34,972 nt of DNA from Lewinellaceae bacterium (GCA_020636445.1 JACJXV010000040.1:1-34972); one strand, 5' to 3'. Counted from the stretch's first letter, positions 8,242-16,013 are shown. A program made the numbers and translations. The notes: generated by a model not told the origin, from the letters alone.

Positions 8242-9018
8242 ATGCAAGCCGGGAAGAACATTTATTTTGCCTCAGACTTCCACCTGGGAGTCGATGGCGC
8301 GACGACCAGTCGGGAGCGTGAACGCCAGCTCGTCACCTGGTTGGATAGCATTGCATCGCAGGCTGAAGCCATATTCCTCGTTGGCGATTTATTTGATTTT
8401 TGGTTTGAGTACCGCCAGGTAGTTCCCCGGGGTTATGTGCGTTTGTTGGGGAAGCTGGCTGAACTTGCCGATCAGGGAATTGCCATTCACATCTTTTCCG
8501 GCAACCACGATGTATGGATGTTCGGGTATTTTGAAGAAGAACTGGGCATTCCGGTTTATCACCAGCCGATTGTCCGGGAGTTTCAGGGGCGAACGTTTTT
8601 CATTGGGCATGGTGATGGCTTGGGGCCGAATGATCGGGGGTATAAAATACTAAAGCGCATTTTTCGGAATCCTGCCTGTCAGTGGCTGTTTTCGCGGTTA
8701 CATCCCAATTTTGGCTCCGGGCTGGCTAACTACTTTTCCGGCCGCAGTCGGGCGGTAAATCCTTCCCCGCCGGAGTTTCTGGGCCCGGAAGGAGAATGGC
8801 TGATTGCCTATGCCAACCGCAAACTTGAGCAAATACCTGCCGATTACTTCATCTTCGGGCACCGGCATCTCCCCATTGATTATACGCTAAAAAACGGCCG
8901 TAGCCGTTATATTAACCTGGGGGAATGGTTAAACTTCCGGTCGTATGCCGTTTTTGACGGGCAGGACCTGCAGGTACGCTTTTTTGAAAACCCCTCGGGG
9001 CAGATTTATGGCCAATAG
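8242..9018 (+). CDS. lpxH: UDP-2,3-diacylglucosamine diphosphatase LpxH
   Basis: A 258-residue calcineurin-like phosphoesterase of the lipid A pathway, hydrolysing UDP-2,3-diacylglucosamine to lipid X and UMP at the cytoplasmic face of the inner membrane. All metal-binding motifs are present: DFH (Asp12, His14), GDLFD (Asp49), GNHD (88-90), HGDGLGPNDRGYK near 124 and GHRH near 206. The length is usual for the family. A TAACTTCG sequence at 8229-8236, just before ATG 8242, partly fits a Bacteroidota -7 element. The stop overlaps the start of the next gene by 11 bases, which suggests translational coupling. The presence of lpxH implies a Gram-negative outer membrane with lipid A. Confidence 0.95.
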   Translation: MQAGKNIYFASDFHLGVDGATTSRERERQLVTWLDSIASQAEAIFLVGDLFDFWFEYRQVVPRGYVRLLGKLAELADQGIAIHIFSGNHDVWMFGYFEEELGIPVYHQPIVREFQGRTFFIGHGDGLGPNDRGYKILKRIFRNPACQWLFSRLHPNFGSGLANYFSGRSRAVNPSPPEFLGPEGEWLIAYANRKLEQIPADYFIFGHRHLPIDYTLKNGRSRYINLGEWLNFRSYAVFDGQDLQVRFFENPSGQIYGQ

Positions 9019-9838
9019 AACCTTCTCGGCAAGCGTAGGTTGGGTGTTTACTTCATTTTTCCTGGTTTTTGTTGCTCCATTGGCAGCTCAGGAATCACTT
9101 AATACCTATAAAGTACTCTGGCAGATGCCCATGCCGGCGAATGTCGAACAGGTTGTTGCTGACAAGATGCAGCAGCTGTATATCCTAACCCCAAGTAACG
9201 AGCTGATCAAATACGATGCCCAGGGTCGAGAGTTATTCCGCTACAATAACAACACCCTGGGACCAGTGGGATCGGTAATTGTTAACGACCCTTTACAAGT
9301 ACTTCTTTTCTATCCCAATTTTCAACGCCTCCTGGTGCTGGATCGCACGTTGAATATATTGACGGAGATTCCCCTGGACCCCCTGCGGTTTACCCAGGTG
9401 ACCCAGGTTGGGCTAAGTCGCGATAATACCCTTTGGCTATACGATGCAGGAACCTACCGGTTGGTCCAGCTATCGCGGTCTGGGGAGGTGCTCCGCGAAA
9501 GCCCCGATTTACGGCTGCTTTTACCGAATACGCCACAAATTAGCCAGCTGGCGATTGCGGCTACCCGTATATTTCTGTTGGATGCGGAGCAGGGGGTTCT
9601 CGAATTTGATGCGCTGGGGCAATGGGTCCGTTCGCGTCCTTTGCCCGAGGTCACCGGAATTCAGGTAATGGAAAAATACCTGTTACTCACCCGGTCGGAT
9701 GCTTATGCGCTGATGGATGAATGGGGGCGGGAAACACCATTGCCCATCCTGCCGACAGGGATAGAACCCCTGGCCTGGTTGCCTGGTCGGGTATATGGTC
9801 GGCGAAACGATATGTTGGTAGCACTAGCCTGGGAGTAG
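9008..9838 (+). CDS. Secreted beta-propeller-like protein
   Basis: A 276-residue protein. ATG 9008 was chosen because a signal peptide follows it (MANRTFSASVGWVFTSFFLV, cleavage near PLAAQ); an earlier in-frame start at 8945 would lie inside lpxH. The mature protein consists of repeated strand-like units such as LYILTPSNELIKYDAQGREL, TLWLYDAGTYRLVQLSRSGE and IFLLDAEQGVLEFDALGQWV, which fit six-bladed NHL/YVTN-type propellers. No catalytic site is seen. It overlaps lpxH by 11 bases and is presumably co-translated, but a link to lipid A is not shown by its sequence. The propeller assignment is by eye. Confidence 0.85.
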   Translation: MANRTFSASVGWVFTSFFLVFVAPLAAQESLNTYKVLWQMPMPANVEQVVADKMQQLYILTPSNELIKYDAQGRELFRYNNNTLGPVGSVIVNDPLQVLLFYPNFQRLLVLDRTLNILTEIPLDPLRFTQVTQVGLSRDNTLWLYDAGTYRLVQLSRSGEVLRESPDLRLLLPNTPQISQLAIAATRIFLLDAEQGVLEFDALGQWVRSRPLPEVTGIQVMEKYLLLTRSDAYALMDEWGRETPLPILPTGIEPLAWLPGRVYGRRNDMLVALAWE

Positions 9839-9886
9839 CTCCCTGGTCCGTTCCTCCCTTATGTGCTTAAATCGGTGCAATTGCAC

Positions 9887-11143
9887 TTAGTCCTCCGGAT
9901 GACGGCCGCCGTGGAGTTGCTCCTGGTAGGCTTTCAGGATTTCCCATTCTTCATTGAGCGCGAGGCGGGCCTGGGCTGGCCAGGTTCCGGGATCGTGCAT
10001 GTGGTAACGCGGGTCAGCCGCCAGTAAAATCGCCTGTACATCATCAGGGTCGGCTTTGGCTAAATCGGCAAACGTTAGAATCCCCGCCTTCTTGAGAATC
10101 GATTCCAGTTTAGGGCCTATTCCTTCGATGACTTTCAGGTCGTCCCCTTCGCCATCGGCGGTGGGGACTGCTGTGTCGGTTACCGGGGCGGAAAGTGCGC
10201 CGCTGTTTTTCTGCTCAAGGAGGGCTTTGGCTTGACCTACCCAGTTGTCTTTTTCAATGCGTCCTTCAAAATAATTGATTGCGCGGGTAACTTCCCCAAC
10301 CCGGGCACTATCCCAGCCGGCGATCTCTGCGAAAGTGGCTACGCCGATATCATTCAGTTTTTTTTCCAGGAAAGGCCCCAGGCCATCGATGAGGGTGAGA
10401 TCATCCCTATCGCCTTGTTGCAGGTTTTGACGATCCTGTTGGAAAATATCGGCACCGCGATCCGTTGCTATATCTAAGACCTCCTCCTCATTGCCATTGT
10501 CAGTTGTGGATTGATCCGGTGACGTGGCCAGTAGTTTAAGGGAACCAACCTCCTGGCGTAGTTGGGCATTTTCATCCGCGAGTTGCTGCAGGCGGCTTTC
10601 GACGGCTGCCAGCCTTGACTCGGACACCTCAGCGTAATTGGGTGAGTTACTCAGTGGGCTACCGGATTGCGTGATGTCCAGGGCATCGTCGGTGGTGGTA
10701 GGAGGCACCTGTTCCAACAGGTGGGCATTACGGGCTTTTAACCCCAGAATTTGGTCATTGAGGTCTTCAATGGTTTCGGCGTAGGTGTCCGCAGTTTCGC
10801 GGAGTTTACCAAGTTCCTGGCGCAGGCTATGGGTTTCCAAAACCAGGCGGTCCCGCTCTTCTTCCAGGCGGATCTGGGCAGCCAGCGCTTCATCCAGTGC
10901 AAATTTTCCCTTTTTGAGGTCGGCTTCCTGTAGGGTCAGTTCTTCCCGAACTTGCAGGAGTTCAGCTTCCAGCGCCTGAATGCGTTGATCTTTATCCGCA
11001 ACGGCCTTCCGCAATTGGCGTACCATCCGTCCGCGGAGGGAGTAGCCAGCCAGCAGGCCCAGCAAAAAAGCAATTAAGAGGAAAGCCAGAATCAAGAGGC
11101 TATCCTGGGCAAAGAATTGAGTGAAAACGTCGCGAATATCCAT
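9887..11143 (-). CDS. Membrane-anchored coiled-coil protein with two helix-hairpin-helix domains
   Basis: A 418-residue protein. One transmembrane helix at about residues 14-36 (LLILAFLLIAFLLGLLAGYSL) is followed by a long coiled coil (about 38-150, rich in E, L, Q, R), a disordered Ser/Thr/Asp region, a second short coil, then two related domains. These begin DDLTLIDGLGPFLEKKLNDI and DDLKVIEGIGPKLESILKKA, the IxGIGP-type helix-hairpin-helix found in DUF4332-like and ribosomal L21-like fused proteins, which usually bind nucleic acid or protein. The domains face the cytoplasm if the short N-terminus is outside. A 12-bp palindrome GTGCAATTGCAC (9875-9886) touches the stop codon. A DNA-to-membrane tether or envelope scaffold would fit, but both are inference. 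Confidence 0.85.
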   Translation of the reverse strand: MDIRDVFTQFFAQDSLLILAFLLIAFLLGLLAGYSLRGRMVRQLRKAVADKDQRIQALEAELLQVREELTLQEADLKKGKFALDEALAAQIRLEEERDRLVLETHSLRQELGKLRETADTYAETIEDLNDQILGLKARNAHLLEQVPPTTTDDALDITQSGSPLSNSPNYAEVSESRLAAVESRLQQLADENAQLRQEVGSLKLLATSPDQSTTDNGNEEEVLDIATDRGADIFQQDRQNLQQGDRDDLTLIDGLGPFLEKKLNDIGVATFAEIAGWDSARVGEVTRAINYFEGRIEKDNWVGQAKALLEQKNSGALSAPVTDTAVPTADGEGDDLKVIEGIGPKLESILKKAGILTFADLAKADPDDVQAILLAADPRYHMHDPGTWPAQARLALNEEWEILKAYQEQLHGGRHPED

Positions 11144-11163
11144 GTGCCGTTAATTTTAAAATT

Positions 11164-11499
11164 AGTGCTTTGTCAACTGAGAAATTAAGGGTTAGCGATA
11201 GTATTTGGGACCGCTACCAGACTTAGAAATTGGAAACCAGAAATCAGAAACCAGCAGGGCTTCGTTTGGTAAAAACGAGTAACGCTCGACGTTTTCTAGC
11301 ACCAGCGGTAACAGTTTATCCCGACGAAGTCGGGACCGGCTTTTTGCTTCTCCCGCCAGAGGCGTACAAGTATCCGATTCCGATTTCCGATTTCCGATTC
11401 TCATTTCTCATTTCTCATTTCTCATTTCCGATTCTCATTTCTTTTCACCCTTCACTAAGGACCATTGCCAACCTTTCTTTTCAAACTTGATAGAACACT
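11164..11499. repeat. MITE-like element, copy 2, with inverted ends
   Basis: The left end reads AGTGCTTTGTCAACTGAGAA (from 11164) and the minus-strand right end reads AGTGTTCTATCAAGTTTGAA (from 11499). They match the two ends of copy 1 in mirrored order. The interior holds tandem ATTTCTCA/ATTTCCGA short repeats (about 11378-11442), a hairpin TCCCGAC-gaa-GTCGGGA near 11319-11335, and a core shared with copy 3: on the minus strand GATAAACTGTTACCG followed by a readable peptide DKLLPLVLENVERY. The right end stops 15 bases behind the OmpA-family gene. It fills almost all of the gap 11144-11514. No full transposase is encoded. Confidence 0.7.
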
Positions 11500-11514
11500 A
11501 GTCGGAGTGAGGTA

Positions 11515-12387
11515 TTATTTTAATACAAAGTTGACCCGGCGGTTGCGTTGCCGGCCTTCGTCGGTGTTATTGGTAGCGACCGGTTCTTTTTCGCCGCGGG
11601 AGTCCACCGCAATGCGGGTGGTAGAAACCCCAAGTTCCCGGAAGTATTCCCGTGCACTGCGGGCGCGGCGCATGCCCAGATCTTTATTGTAGCGGGAGCT
11701 TCCTTTATTATCGGTATGGCCGATAATGGCCATTTTCATTTCGGGATAGAGCTCCAGGTAGGTCTTTACGGAATCGGCATAGCGAATAAAAGCTTCACCG
11801 GGCCGAAATTCGTCGGAATCGAAGGCAAAGTTGGCATCAGAGAACGTCATGTTGGTAAAGGAGAACGACTCCTTGGTAAAGTCTCCTTTATCGGTGGTAG
11901 AGTAGGCGTCGAAGGCTGCTGGCTTGAAGAGCGCTTCGTTGTTGTTCAACTGGTGGTTGAGGGTAACCCGTTCTTCTTTGATTCCCCTGCGCAGGAGTTC
12001 GATGCGGATTTCTGCGGCTCTGGCCAGTCCTAAATTTTCGAAATAGGTGGACGATATGGTGGCTTCGCTGGGGCGGTAAAGACCGGTGATCGTCAGATTC
12101 TGTTCGGGGTTGCGCTGCAGGTAAGCCGCTACCGAATCCAGAAATTGTTCGTTGTTGGCATTGAGCCGGGGCCTTACGGCAGCACTATCAAAAGCAAAGT
12201 GGTCGTAATCAGCCAGCAGGACCGAGTCACCAGCGGTGAAACGCAGATTTTTGAGCCGGATGTCCGGTTGTTCCACGATAGCGGGGATGTCCTTATCCTG
12301 GCATAACCCTCGTACCTGGCAAACGAAATACCAGCGTGCGCCCAGGGCGTAAACGGTGAAAAGCAGGAACCAAAGCAATGACCTCAT
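11515..12387 (-). CDS. OmpA family protein with two peptidoglycan-binding-like domains
   Basis: A 290-residue protein with an N-terminal hydrophobic segment (MRSLLWFLLFTVYALGARWY) as signal peptide or anchor. The C-terminal domain (about 185-290) is a typical OmpA domain: FAFDSDEFRP, GHTDNKGS, YNKDLGMRRARSAREYF and the end RQRNRRVNFVL, matching the peptidoglycan-binding pattern. An earlier domain (about 60-150) is a degenerate copy: HFAFDSAAVRPRLNANN, TITGLY, LGLARAAEIRIELLRRG. It probably ties the envelope to peptidoglycan. A Bacteroidota-type promoter lies 49-81 bases before ATG 12387. The stop is 15 bases from the repeat element at 11499. Confidence 0.92.
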   Translation of the reverse strand: MRSLLWFLLFTVYALGARWYFVCQVRGLCQDKDIPAIVEQPDIRLKNLRFTAGDSVLLADYDHFAFDSAAVRPRLNANNEQFLDSVAAYLQRNPEQNLTITGLYRPSEATISSTYFENLGLARAAEIRIELLRRGIKEERVTLNHQLNNNEALFKPAAFDAYSTTDKGDFTKESFSFTNMTFSDANFAFDSDEFRPGEAFIRYADSVKTYLELYPEMKMAIIGHTDNKGSSRYNKDLGMRRARSAREYFRELGVSTTRIAVDSRGEKEPVATNNTDEGRQRNRRVNFVLK

Positions 12388-12435
12388 GCATCCTATTTTG
12401 CGAGCTACCGGGTGTGCTCTTGCCGAATTATGGTA

Positions 12436-12468
12436 TTAAAGTAAGCATAAATTGTGGTTTTTTCCAAA
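12436..12468 (-). promoter_or_regulatory. Bacteroidota-type promoter for the OmpA-family gene
   Basis: On the minus strand, TTTG (12468-12465) is followed after 21 bases by TACTTTAA (12443-12436), close to the consensus TTTG-N19-21-TAnnTTTG. A start of transcription near 12430 would give a leader of about 43 bases. The divergent gene at 12570 shares this 182-base gap, which also contains a hairpin ACCGGA-agcttac-TCCGGT (12523-12541). The assignment is by pattern only. Confidence 0.5.
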
Positions 12469-12569
12469 TTGACAAATATCCTTGACCAAAAGGAAATTTC
12501 AACGGATCTTACCTCCGCAATGACCGGAAGCTTACTCCGGTAATCTCTTGCAGAAAAAAGAACCAGCTT

Positions 12570-12956
12570 ATGAAGTTTCGCTGTACCAGTGATAGTATCC
12601 GCTTTCGCGTACGCAAATCGGATTTGGAAATCCTCCGAACGGAGGGACGCCTTGTAGAAACAATCCACTTTCCGGGAGGTAATGCGTTGCAGTTGGCATT
12701 ATCGCTTACGGGTGCACCTTCCTTGTCGGCAGCATTTGCCAATCATACCGTTGAGGTAGGTATACCACGCGATGCCGGCCTTACCTGGATCGGTAATGAG
12801 GAGGTGGGCCTGTCGGCAGCTATTCCGGTGGCTCAGGGTGCCACCCTGCATATTTTGGTAGAAAAAGACTTTCCCTGCCGCCATACGACGGAAGCCAACC
12901 GCGATGATACCTTTCATGAGTTGGTTCCCCCCGAATTGCGTGATGATCAGTGCTAA
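12570..12956 (+). CDS. DUF7009-like small protein
   Basis: A 128-residue soluble protein without signal peptide or membrane segment. It begins MKFRCTSDSIRFRVRKSDLE and ends with an acidic tail (HELVPPELRDDQC). The beta-strand-rich pattern and the motif RFRVRKSDLEIL resemble small DUF7009 proteins of Bacteroidota and proteobacteria, whose role is unknown. Cys appears near the N-terminus, in DFPCRH and as the last residue, with HTTE nearby, so metal binding is conceivable. It overlaps the converging DinB gene by 4 bases at the stops. ATG 12570 gives the first strand immediately. Confidence 0.8.
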   Translation: MKFRCTSDSIRFRVRKSDLEILRTEGRLVETIHFPGGNALQLALSLTGAPSLSAAFANHTVEVGIPRDAGLTWIGNEEVGLSAAIPVAQGATLHILVEKDFPCRHTTEANRDDTFHELVPPELRDDQC

Positions 12957-13399
12957 GCCAGGGCCTGGCGAATTTGGTCCAAATGCCCGGCGTTATGCCA
13001 GGTGATTTTATCAAATTCGTCCTGGAGGGTGCGCAGCCCTGTTTCGCTGTGGACAAAGGGACGCTGTCCGTGGCTGGCGTAGTATTGCTCGGCCAGGAAG
13101 ATGATTGAGCGTCGGGTAGCGTCAAATAAGGCTTTGCTAATCGGGATCGGGAAATGGCGGTAGTCGAGGTTTTTACACCAGTTGTCCTGGTCAAAAGCCC
13201 AGATGACTTGTTTAGGTTCTGCAATCACCCGCTTGATTCGCTCATGCATGACACTATCGGCATCGGCGATGTGAATGAGGATTTCCCGGACAGTCCATTT
13301 TCCCGGAGCGTAAGTTTTGGCTAAATCTTCAGCAGGGAGGTCGAAAAAGGCGAGGGTTTCTGCTCTGGTGGTCTGTAAGTTCTTGATAAGGTGGTCCAT
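12953..13399 (-). CDS. DinB family protein
   Basis: A 148-residue four-helix-bundle protein of the DinB/DUF664 superfamily. Typical features are KWTVREILIHIADADSVMHERI in the first half and WHNAGHLDQIRQAL at the end, whose His residues make up the usual metal triad (HIADAD and the WHxxGHxxQ box). Many members are uncharacterised, and some are thiol transferases using bacillithiol or mycothiol. ATG 13399 was chosen over GTG 13402. It is 21 bases downstream of the cupin gene on the same strand, suggesting one operon. Its 3' end overlaps the DUF7009-like gene by 4 bases. Confidence 0.92.
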   Translation of the reverse strand: MDHLIKNLQTTRAETLAFFDLPAEDLAKTYAPGKWTVREILIHIADADSVMHERIKRVIAEPKQVIWAFDQDNWCKNLDYRHFPIPISKALFDATRRSIIFLAEQYYASHGQRPFVHSETGLRTLQDEFDKITWHNAGHLDQIRQALA

Positions 13400-13420
13400 C
13401 ACTATCGTTTGGAGGTGAGG

Positions 13421-13780
13421 TTATATGCGATCGAATTGGGTCACAGTGCGTGCGTCTACCACATCGCCGGTATGCTTGGTGCTTGCAGGTTCAAAGAGCA
13501 TCAACCAAACTTCTTCTTCCGCAATGGGTTTGTGTTCGACTCCCCGGGGAATGATGATCATTTCGCCAGGGTTGAGTTCGACGGTCCGGTCGCGAAAGGC
13601 TATTTTCAGGGTACCGCGAATGATGAAAAATAACTCATCCTCGTTTTGGTGGTCATGCCAGACGAACTCCCCATTGACCTTGGCTAGTTTTACATCCTGG
13701 CCGTTGAGTTCACCAATTATTTTGGGGCTCCAGTGGTCCTGGAAGAGCGAAAATTTCTCGGCAATATTGATGACTTCCAT
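13421..13780 (-). CDS. Single-domain cupin protein
   Basis: A 119-residue cupin. Motif 1 is WHDHQNEDELFFIIRG with the two metal-binding His and the Glu, and motif 2 is GEMIIIPRGVEHKP with the third His. Small cupins of this type may be isomerases, dioxygenases or sugar-binding sensors, so the substrate cannot be read. ATG 13780 starts MEVINIAEKF; the longer in-frame extension to 13924 has low-quality basic sequence and is not used. It is followed by dinB after 21 bases, probably in one transcript. The minus-strand region before it contains TTTG and TACTTTTC, but no clean promoter. Confidence 0.88.
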   Translation of the reverse strand: MEVINIAEKFSLFQDHWSPKIIGELNGQDVKLAKVNGEFVWHDHQNEDELFFIIRGTLKIAFRDRTVELNPGEMIIIPRGVEHKPIAEEEVWLMLFEPASTKHTGDVVDARTVTQFDRI

Positions 13781-13859
13781 GCTGATCTCTTTTCTTAGTA
13801 CTTTGGAAAAGTAAGCAAATATGGGTTTTCGTCTCCTAAAAGATGCCTTTTTGAACCGC

Positions 13860-14050
13860 CGGCTGGTTATTCGTTGGGCGTTGAGCGGTTTAGAACCAGT
13901 CTCAGTCCTACCCGTTGGGCCCATTTTTACCCGCCGAAACCTTCGGTGCAGGAGGGCTACCCGCCACAGTTTGGCGTAGCCTGGCCAATTTCTGATTTCT
14001 GATTTCCCATTTCACTGCTCACTCCGGCAAACCAGTATTTCTTTAAGGCA
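13860..14050. repeat. Intergenic patchwork of short hairpins and ATTTCTG repeats
   Basis: The 293-base gap 13781-14073 contains two modules starting ACCCGCC, each with its own small hairpin (CCGAA-acc-TTCGG near 13931-13943; GCCA-cagtt-TGGC near 13961-13973), then AATTTCTGATTTCTGATTTC (13986-14005), also found in the element at 11164-11499. The CCCGCC modules recall the 34-bp hairpin module at 2374 and 32689. No inverted element ends are seen. A GGTTTAGAACCAG sequence near 13888-13900 resembles the TRGTTTAGAG units near 29 kb. Confidence 0.5.
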
Positions 14051-14073
14051 CATAGCGGTGAAAAAAACTTGGA

Positions 14074-14823
14074 TTAATCGGAATACCCCCATTGCTGCCG
14101 GCGGTAGTCACGGATCATATTTTCAACGTGCTTCGTTACTTCCAGCGGGGGAATTTCACGTGGGTCAAAGCTGGGAAGGACCGTCCAGCTAATTCGGCAA
14201 CCGGCTCGCAGGGGGTAGTTTCCCTTTGGGTTCATCCGGGAGAGGCCTTCAATAACGATGGGAACTACCCAGGCATCAGGAGCTTTCTTGAGTAAGGTCG
14301 CCAGACCGCCGGGCTGAAATTCTTTTAGTTGCCCGGTCCGCGACCGCGTTCCTTCCGGAAAGATGATTGCCGAATAGGTCTTTTCCTGAATCAGGGTGCC
14401 TAAGCGCGCAATTTCCGTCATCGCCTGCCGGCCATCCTTGCGATTGATCAGCGCAGCACCGCTTTTTTGCAAATTGTAGGAAATACTGGGGATACCTTTG
14501 GCGAGTTCTATTTTGGAAACGAAAAGGGCGGAGTAGCGCCGCAGGTGCCAGATAAGCCCCGGAATATCGTGCATACTTTGGTGGTTAGCAACGAAAATCA
14601 AAGGTCTGCCCGTAGGAGGCTTTTCCAAAAACCGGAACTGCATACGCGTACCCTGCAGTAAAAGAGTATTCGTTAGAAAGAAATTGAGGATGTCCACGGA
14701 GTGCTTATGTGCACGCGGACCGAATACCCGGAAGGCAATAACCTGGATCGGGTGGAAGATCAGTAAAAACAGCCCGAAGGCAAAAAGGACCAGACCACTT
14801 AAGAGATAATCAATAAAACGCAT
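14074..14823 (-). CDS. 1-acyl-glycerol-3-phosphate acyltransferase family (PlsC-like)
   Basis: A 249-residue membrane-associated acyltransferase that would move an acyl chain from acyl-ACP or acyl-CoA to lysophosphatidic acid or a related lipid. It shows NHQSMHD (catalytic HxxxxD block I), FPEGTRSR (block III) and VVPIVIEG (block IV), after an N-terminal membrane helix (YLLSGLVLFAFGLFLLIF). The length is usual for PlsC. ATG 14823 was chosen; a TTG start at 14844 would overlap the likely promoter. The divergent acyl-ACP desaturase gene, now separated by the insertion sequence, makes a shared phospholipid role plausible. Confidence 0.93.
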   Translation of the reverse strand: MRFIDYLLSGLVLFAFGLFLLIFHPIQVIAFRVFGPRAHKHSVDILNFFLTNTLLLQGTRMQFRFLEKPPTGRPLIFVANHQSMHDIPGLIWHLRRYSALFVSKIELAKGIPSISYNLQKSGAALINRKDGRQAMTEIARLGTLIQEKTYSAIIFPEGTRSRTGQLKEFQPGGLATLLKKAPDAWVVPIVIEGLSRMNPKGNYPLRAGCRISWTVLPSFDPREIPPLEVTKHVENMIRDYRRQQWGYSD

Positions 14824-14841
14824 AGCCGGGAATTTTCCTGA

Positions 14842-14875
14842 CAAAAGTAAAAGGATTCAGGGGAAGGAGGGCAAA
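14842..14875 (-). promoter_or_regulatory. Probable promoter of the PlsC-like gene
   Basis: On the minus strand TTTG (14875-14872) and TACTTTTG (14849-14842) match TTTG and TAnnTTTG, with a spacer of 22 bases, slightly long. Transcription would start about 12 bases before ATG 14823. The -33 element lies 57 bases from the left end of the insertion sequence, so insertion has left it intact. Confidence 0.55.
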
Positions 14876-14976
14876 TTTTAGCCAATTATGTTAGGACGGC
14901 TGTACGATTTTTTCGCAAATAATTCACCATAAGTATGTGGACAAAATAATTAGTGATTATTTTTGTTCAAAAAATC

Positions 14977-15417
14977 ATGGGCAGAAAATTAGAGGTCAAA
15001 TTGAGCACTAAACAGCGAGAGGAACTAGAAACGGGTTATCGTACAGGGAAAAGCCACGCTTTTCGTCAAAGATGCCGGATGGTTTTGCTAAAATCGGAAG
15101 GCCGTTTCAGCAAAGACATAGCAGAAGTTGTAGGTGTACAGAGCCAAACCCAGATCAACACTTGGGTTCGGCGTTACAAAACAGGCTATGAAAGCCAAGG
15201 GATCCAAGTTTTGCATAACCAAGTTGGTCAAGGACGGAAGCAAAAACTGGACAAAGTTCTGGACGAGGCTGCGGTACGCCGACGGGTGGGGGAAGATCGC
15301 CAAAGGCTTTCCAAAGCCAAAGAGCTTTTAGAGACGGATTTAGATCGAAAATTCAGCCTCAAGACGCTCAAACGGTTTTTAAAAAACTTGAGTGCCGATT
15401 CAAACGCATCCGACTGA
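14977..15417 (+). CDS. IS630 transposase, ORF A (DNA-binding part)
   Basis: A 146-residue product carrying the N-terminal helix-turn-helix DNA-binding region of an IS630 transposase (KDIAEVVGVQSQTQINTWVRRYK) plus a linker helix (RRVGEDRQRLSKAKELL). ATG 14977 is preferred over GTG 14953, since MGRKLEVKLSTKQREEL starts the domain. The in-frame end ADSNASD is out of character for the family. At 15381-15387 the sequence A-AAA-AAC sits in the right phase for a -1 shift, after which the frame reads LECRFKRIRLKPKGKPD and enters ORF B. Confidence 0.9.
   Translation: MGRKLEVKLSTKQREELETGYRTGKSHAFRQRCRMVLLKSEGRFSKDIAEVVGVQSQTQINTWVRRYKTGYESQGIQVLHNQVGQGRKQKLDKVLDEAAVRRRVGEDRQRLSKAKELLETDLDRKFSLKTLKRFLKNLSADSNASD
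15381..15387 (+). promoter_or_regulatory. Probable -1 ribosomal frameshift site
   Basis: The heptamer A-AAA-AAC, read in the phase of ORF A, is the slippery sequence used by IS1 and related elements. Slipping here by -1 joins ORF A and ORF B into one product of about 345 residues, the usual IS630 length. A weak stem ATCCG/CGGAT (15408-15412 and 15433-15437) lies downstream at a distance of about 20 bases. Confidence 0.65.
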
Positions 15418-15443
15418 AGCCCAAAGGAAAGCCGGATAAAGAG

Positions 15444-16013
15444 ATGTACGAAGTACGCCGAGAAATGCTAGGGTTGCTAGAAAAACAAAGTGAAGCAGGT
15501 CAAATTGATCTTTTCTACGGCGACGAGAGCCAAGTTGCAGAATCGGGTTACGTGCCTTACGGCTGGGTGTTTAAAGATGAAACGGTAGAAATCGCGGCAC
15601 AAAAAGGCAAATCACTCAATATTTGGGGATTGCTCTCACGCGATAATCGGCTGTTTTTCGATACTTGCCAAGGCACTATCAACAGCGAATTCGTTTGGCA
15701 AAAACTGGACGAATTCTCCTTGAAAATCCAAAAGCCAACCGTAGTAGTGCTCGATAATGCTCGAATACATACTGCCCATAAAATCAAAGAACGTTTACAA
15801 ATTTGGCAAAACAGAGGGCTATTCATTTTTTATCTACCCCCTTATTCGCCTCATCTCAATATTATCGAAAGACTTTGGAAAGAACTTAAAGCCAGGTGGT
15901 TAAAACCGACAGACTATGTTGCTACCCAAAATCTCTTTTTCGCAGTTTGGTCGGCTCTGGCCGCTGTTGGTTCAGAACTGACCATAAACTTCTCAAATTA
16001 TAACTCCAATTAA
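15444..16013 (+). CDS. IS630 transposase, ORF B (DDE catalytic part)
   Basis: A 189-residue open frame from ATG 15444 carrying the whole catalytic domain. FYGDESQ gives the first Asp, VVLDNARIHTAH the second and LPPYSPHLNIIERLWKELK the Glu, so the DDE triad is complete. Made alone it would lack DNA binding, so the natural product is probably the frameshift fusion. The family lead-in (LECRFKRIRLKPKGKPDKE) is found upstream of this ATG in the same frame. The stop TAA (16011-16013) overlaps the right inverted end. Confidence 0.93.
   Translation: MYEVRREMLGLLEKQSEAGQIDLFYGDESQVAESGYVPYGWVFKDETVEIAAQKGKSLNIWGLLSRDNRLFFDTCQGTINSEFVWQKLDEFSLKIQKPTVVVLDNARIHTAHKIKERLQIWQNRGLFIFYLPPYSPHLNIIERLWKELKARWLKPTDYVATQNLFFAVWSALAAVGSELTINFSNYNSN

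Noticed and set aside
11192..11404. 70-codon minus-strand frame within the repeat element as a gene
   Set aside because: Its ends consist of low-complexity repeats and it lacks a start context. Only the DKLLP core is shared with another copy, and that is reported as a finding instead.
12405..12742. Two minus-strand frames of 77-87 codons opposite the DUF7009-like gene and its leader
   Set aside because: They overlap each other and the promoter region, lack family resemblance and contain sequence better explained by the plus-strand gene.
14953..16013. Reading the IS630 transposase as a frameshifted pseudogene
   Set aside because: The frames join exactly at an in-phase A-AAA-AAC slippery site, and ends and catalytic residues are intact, so programmed frameshifting is the better explanation.
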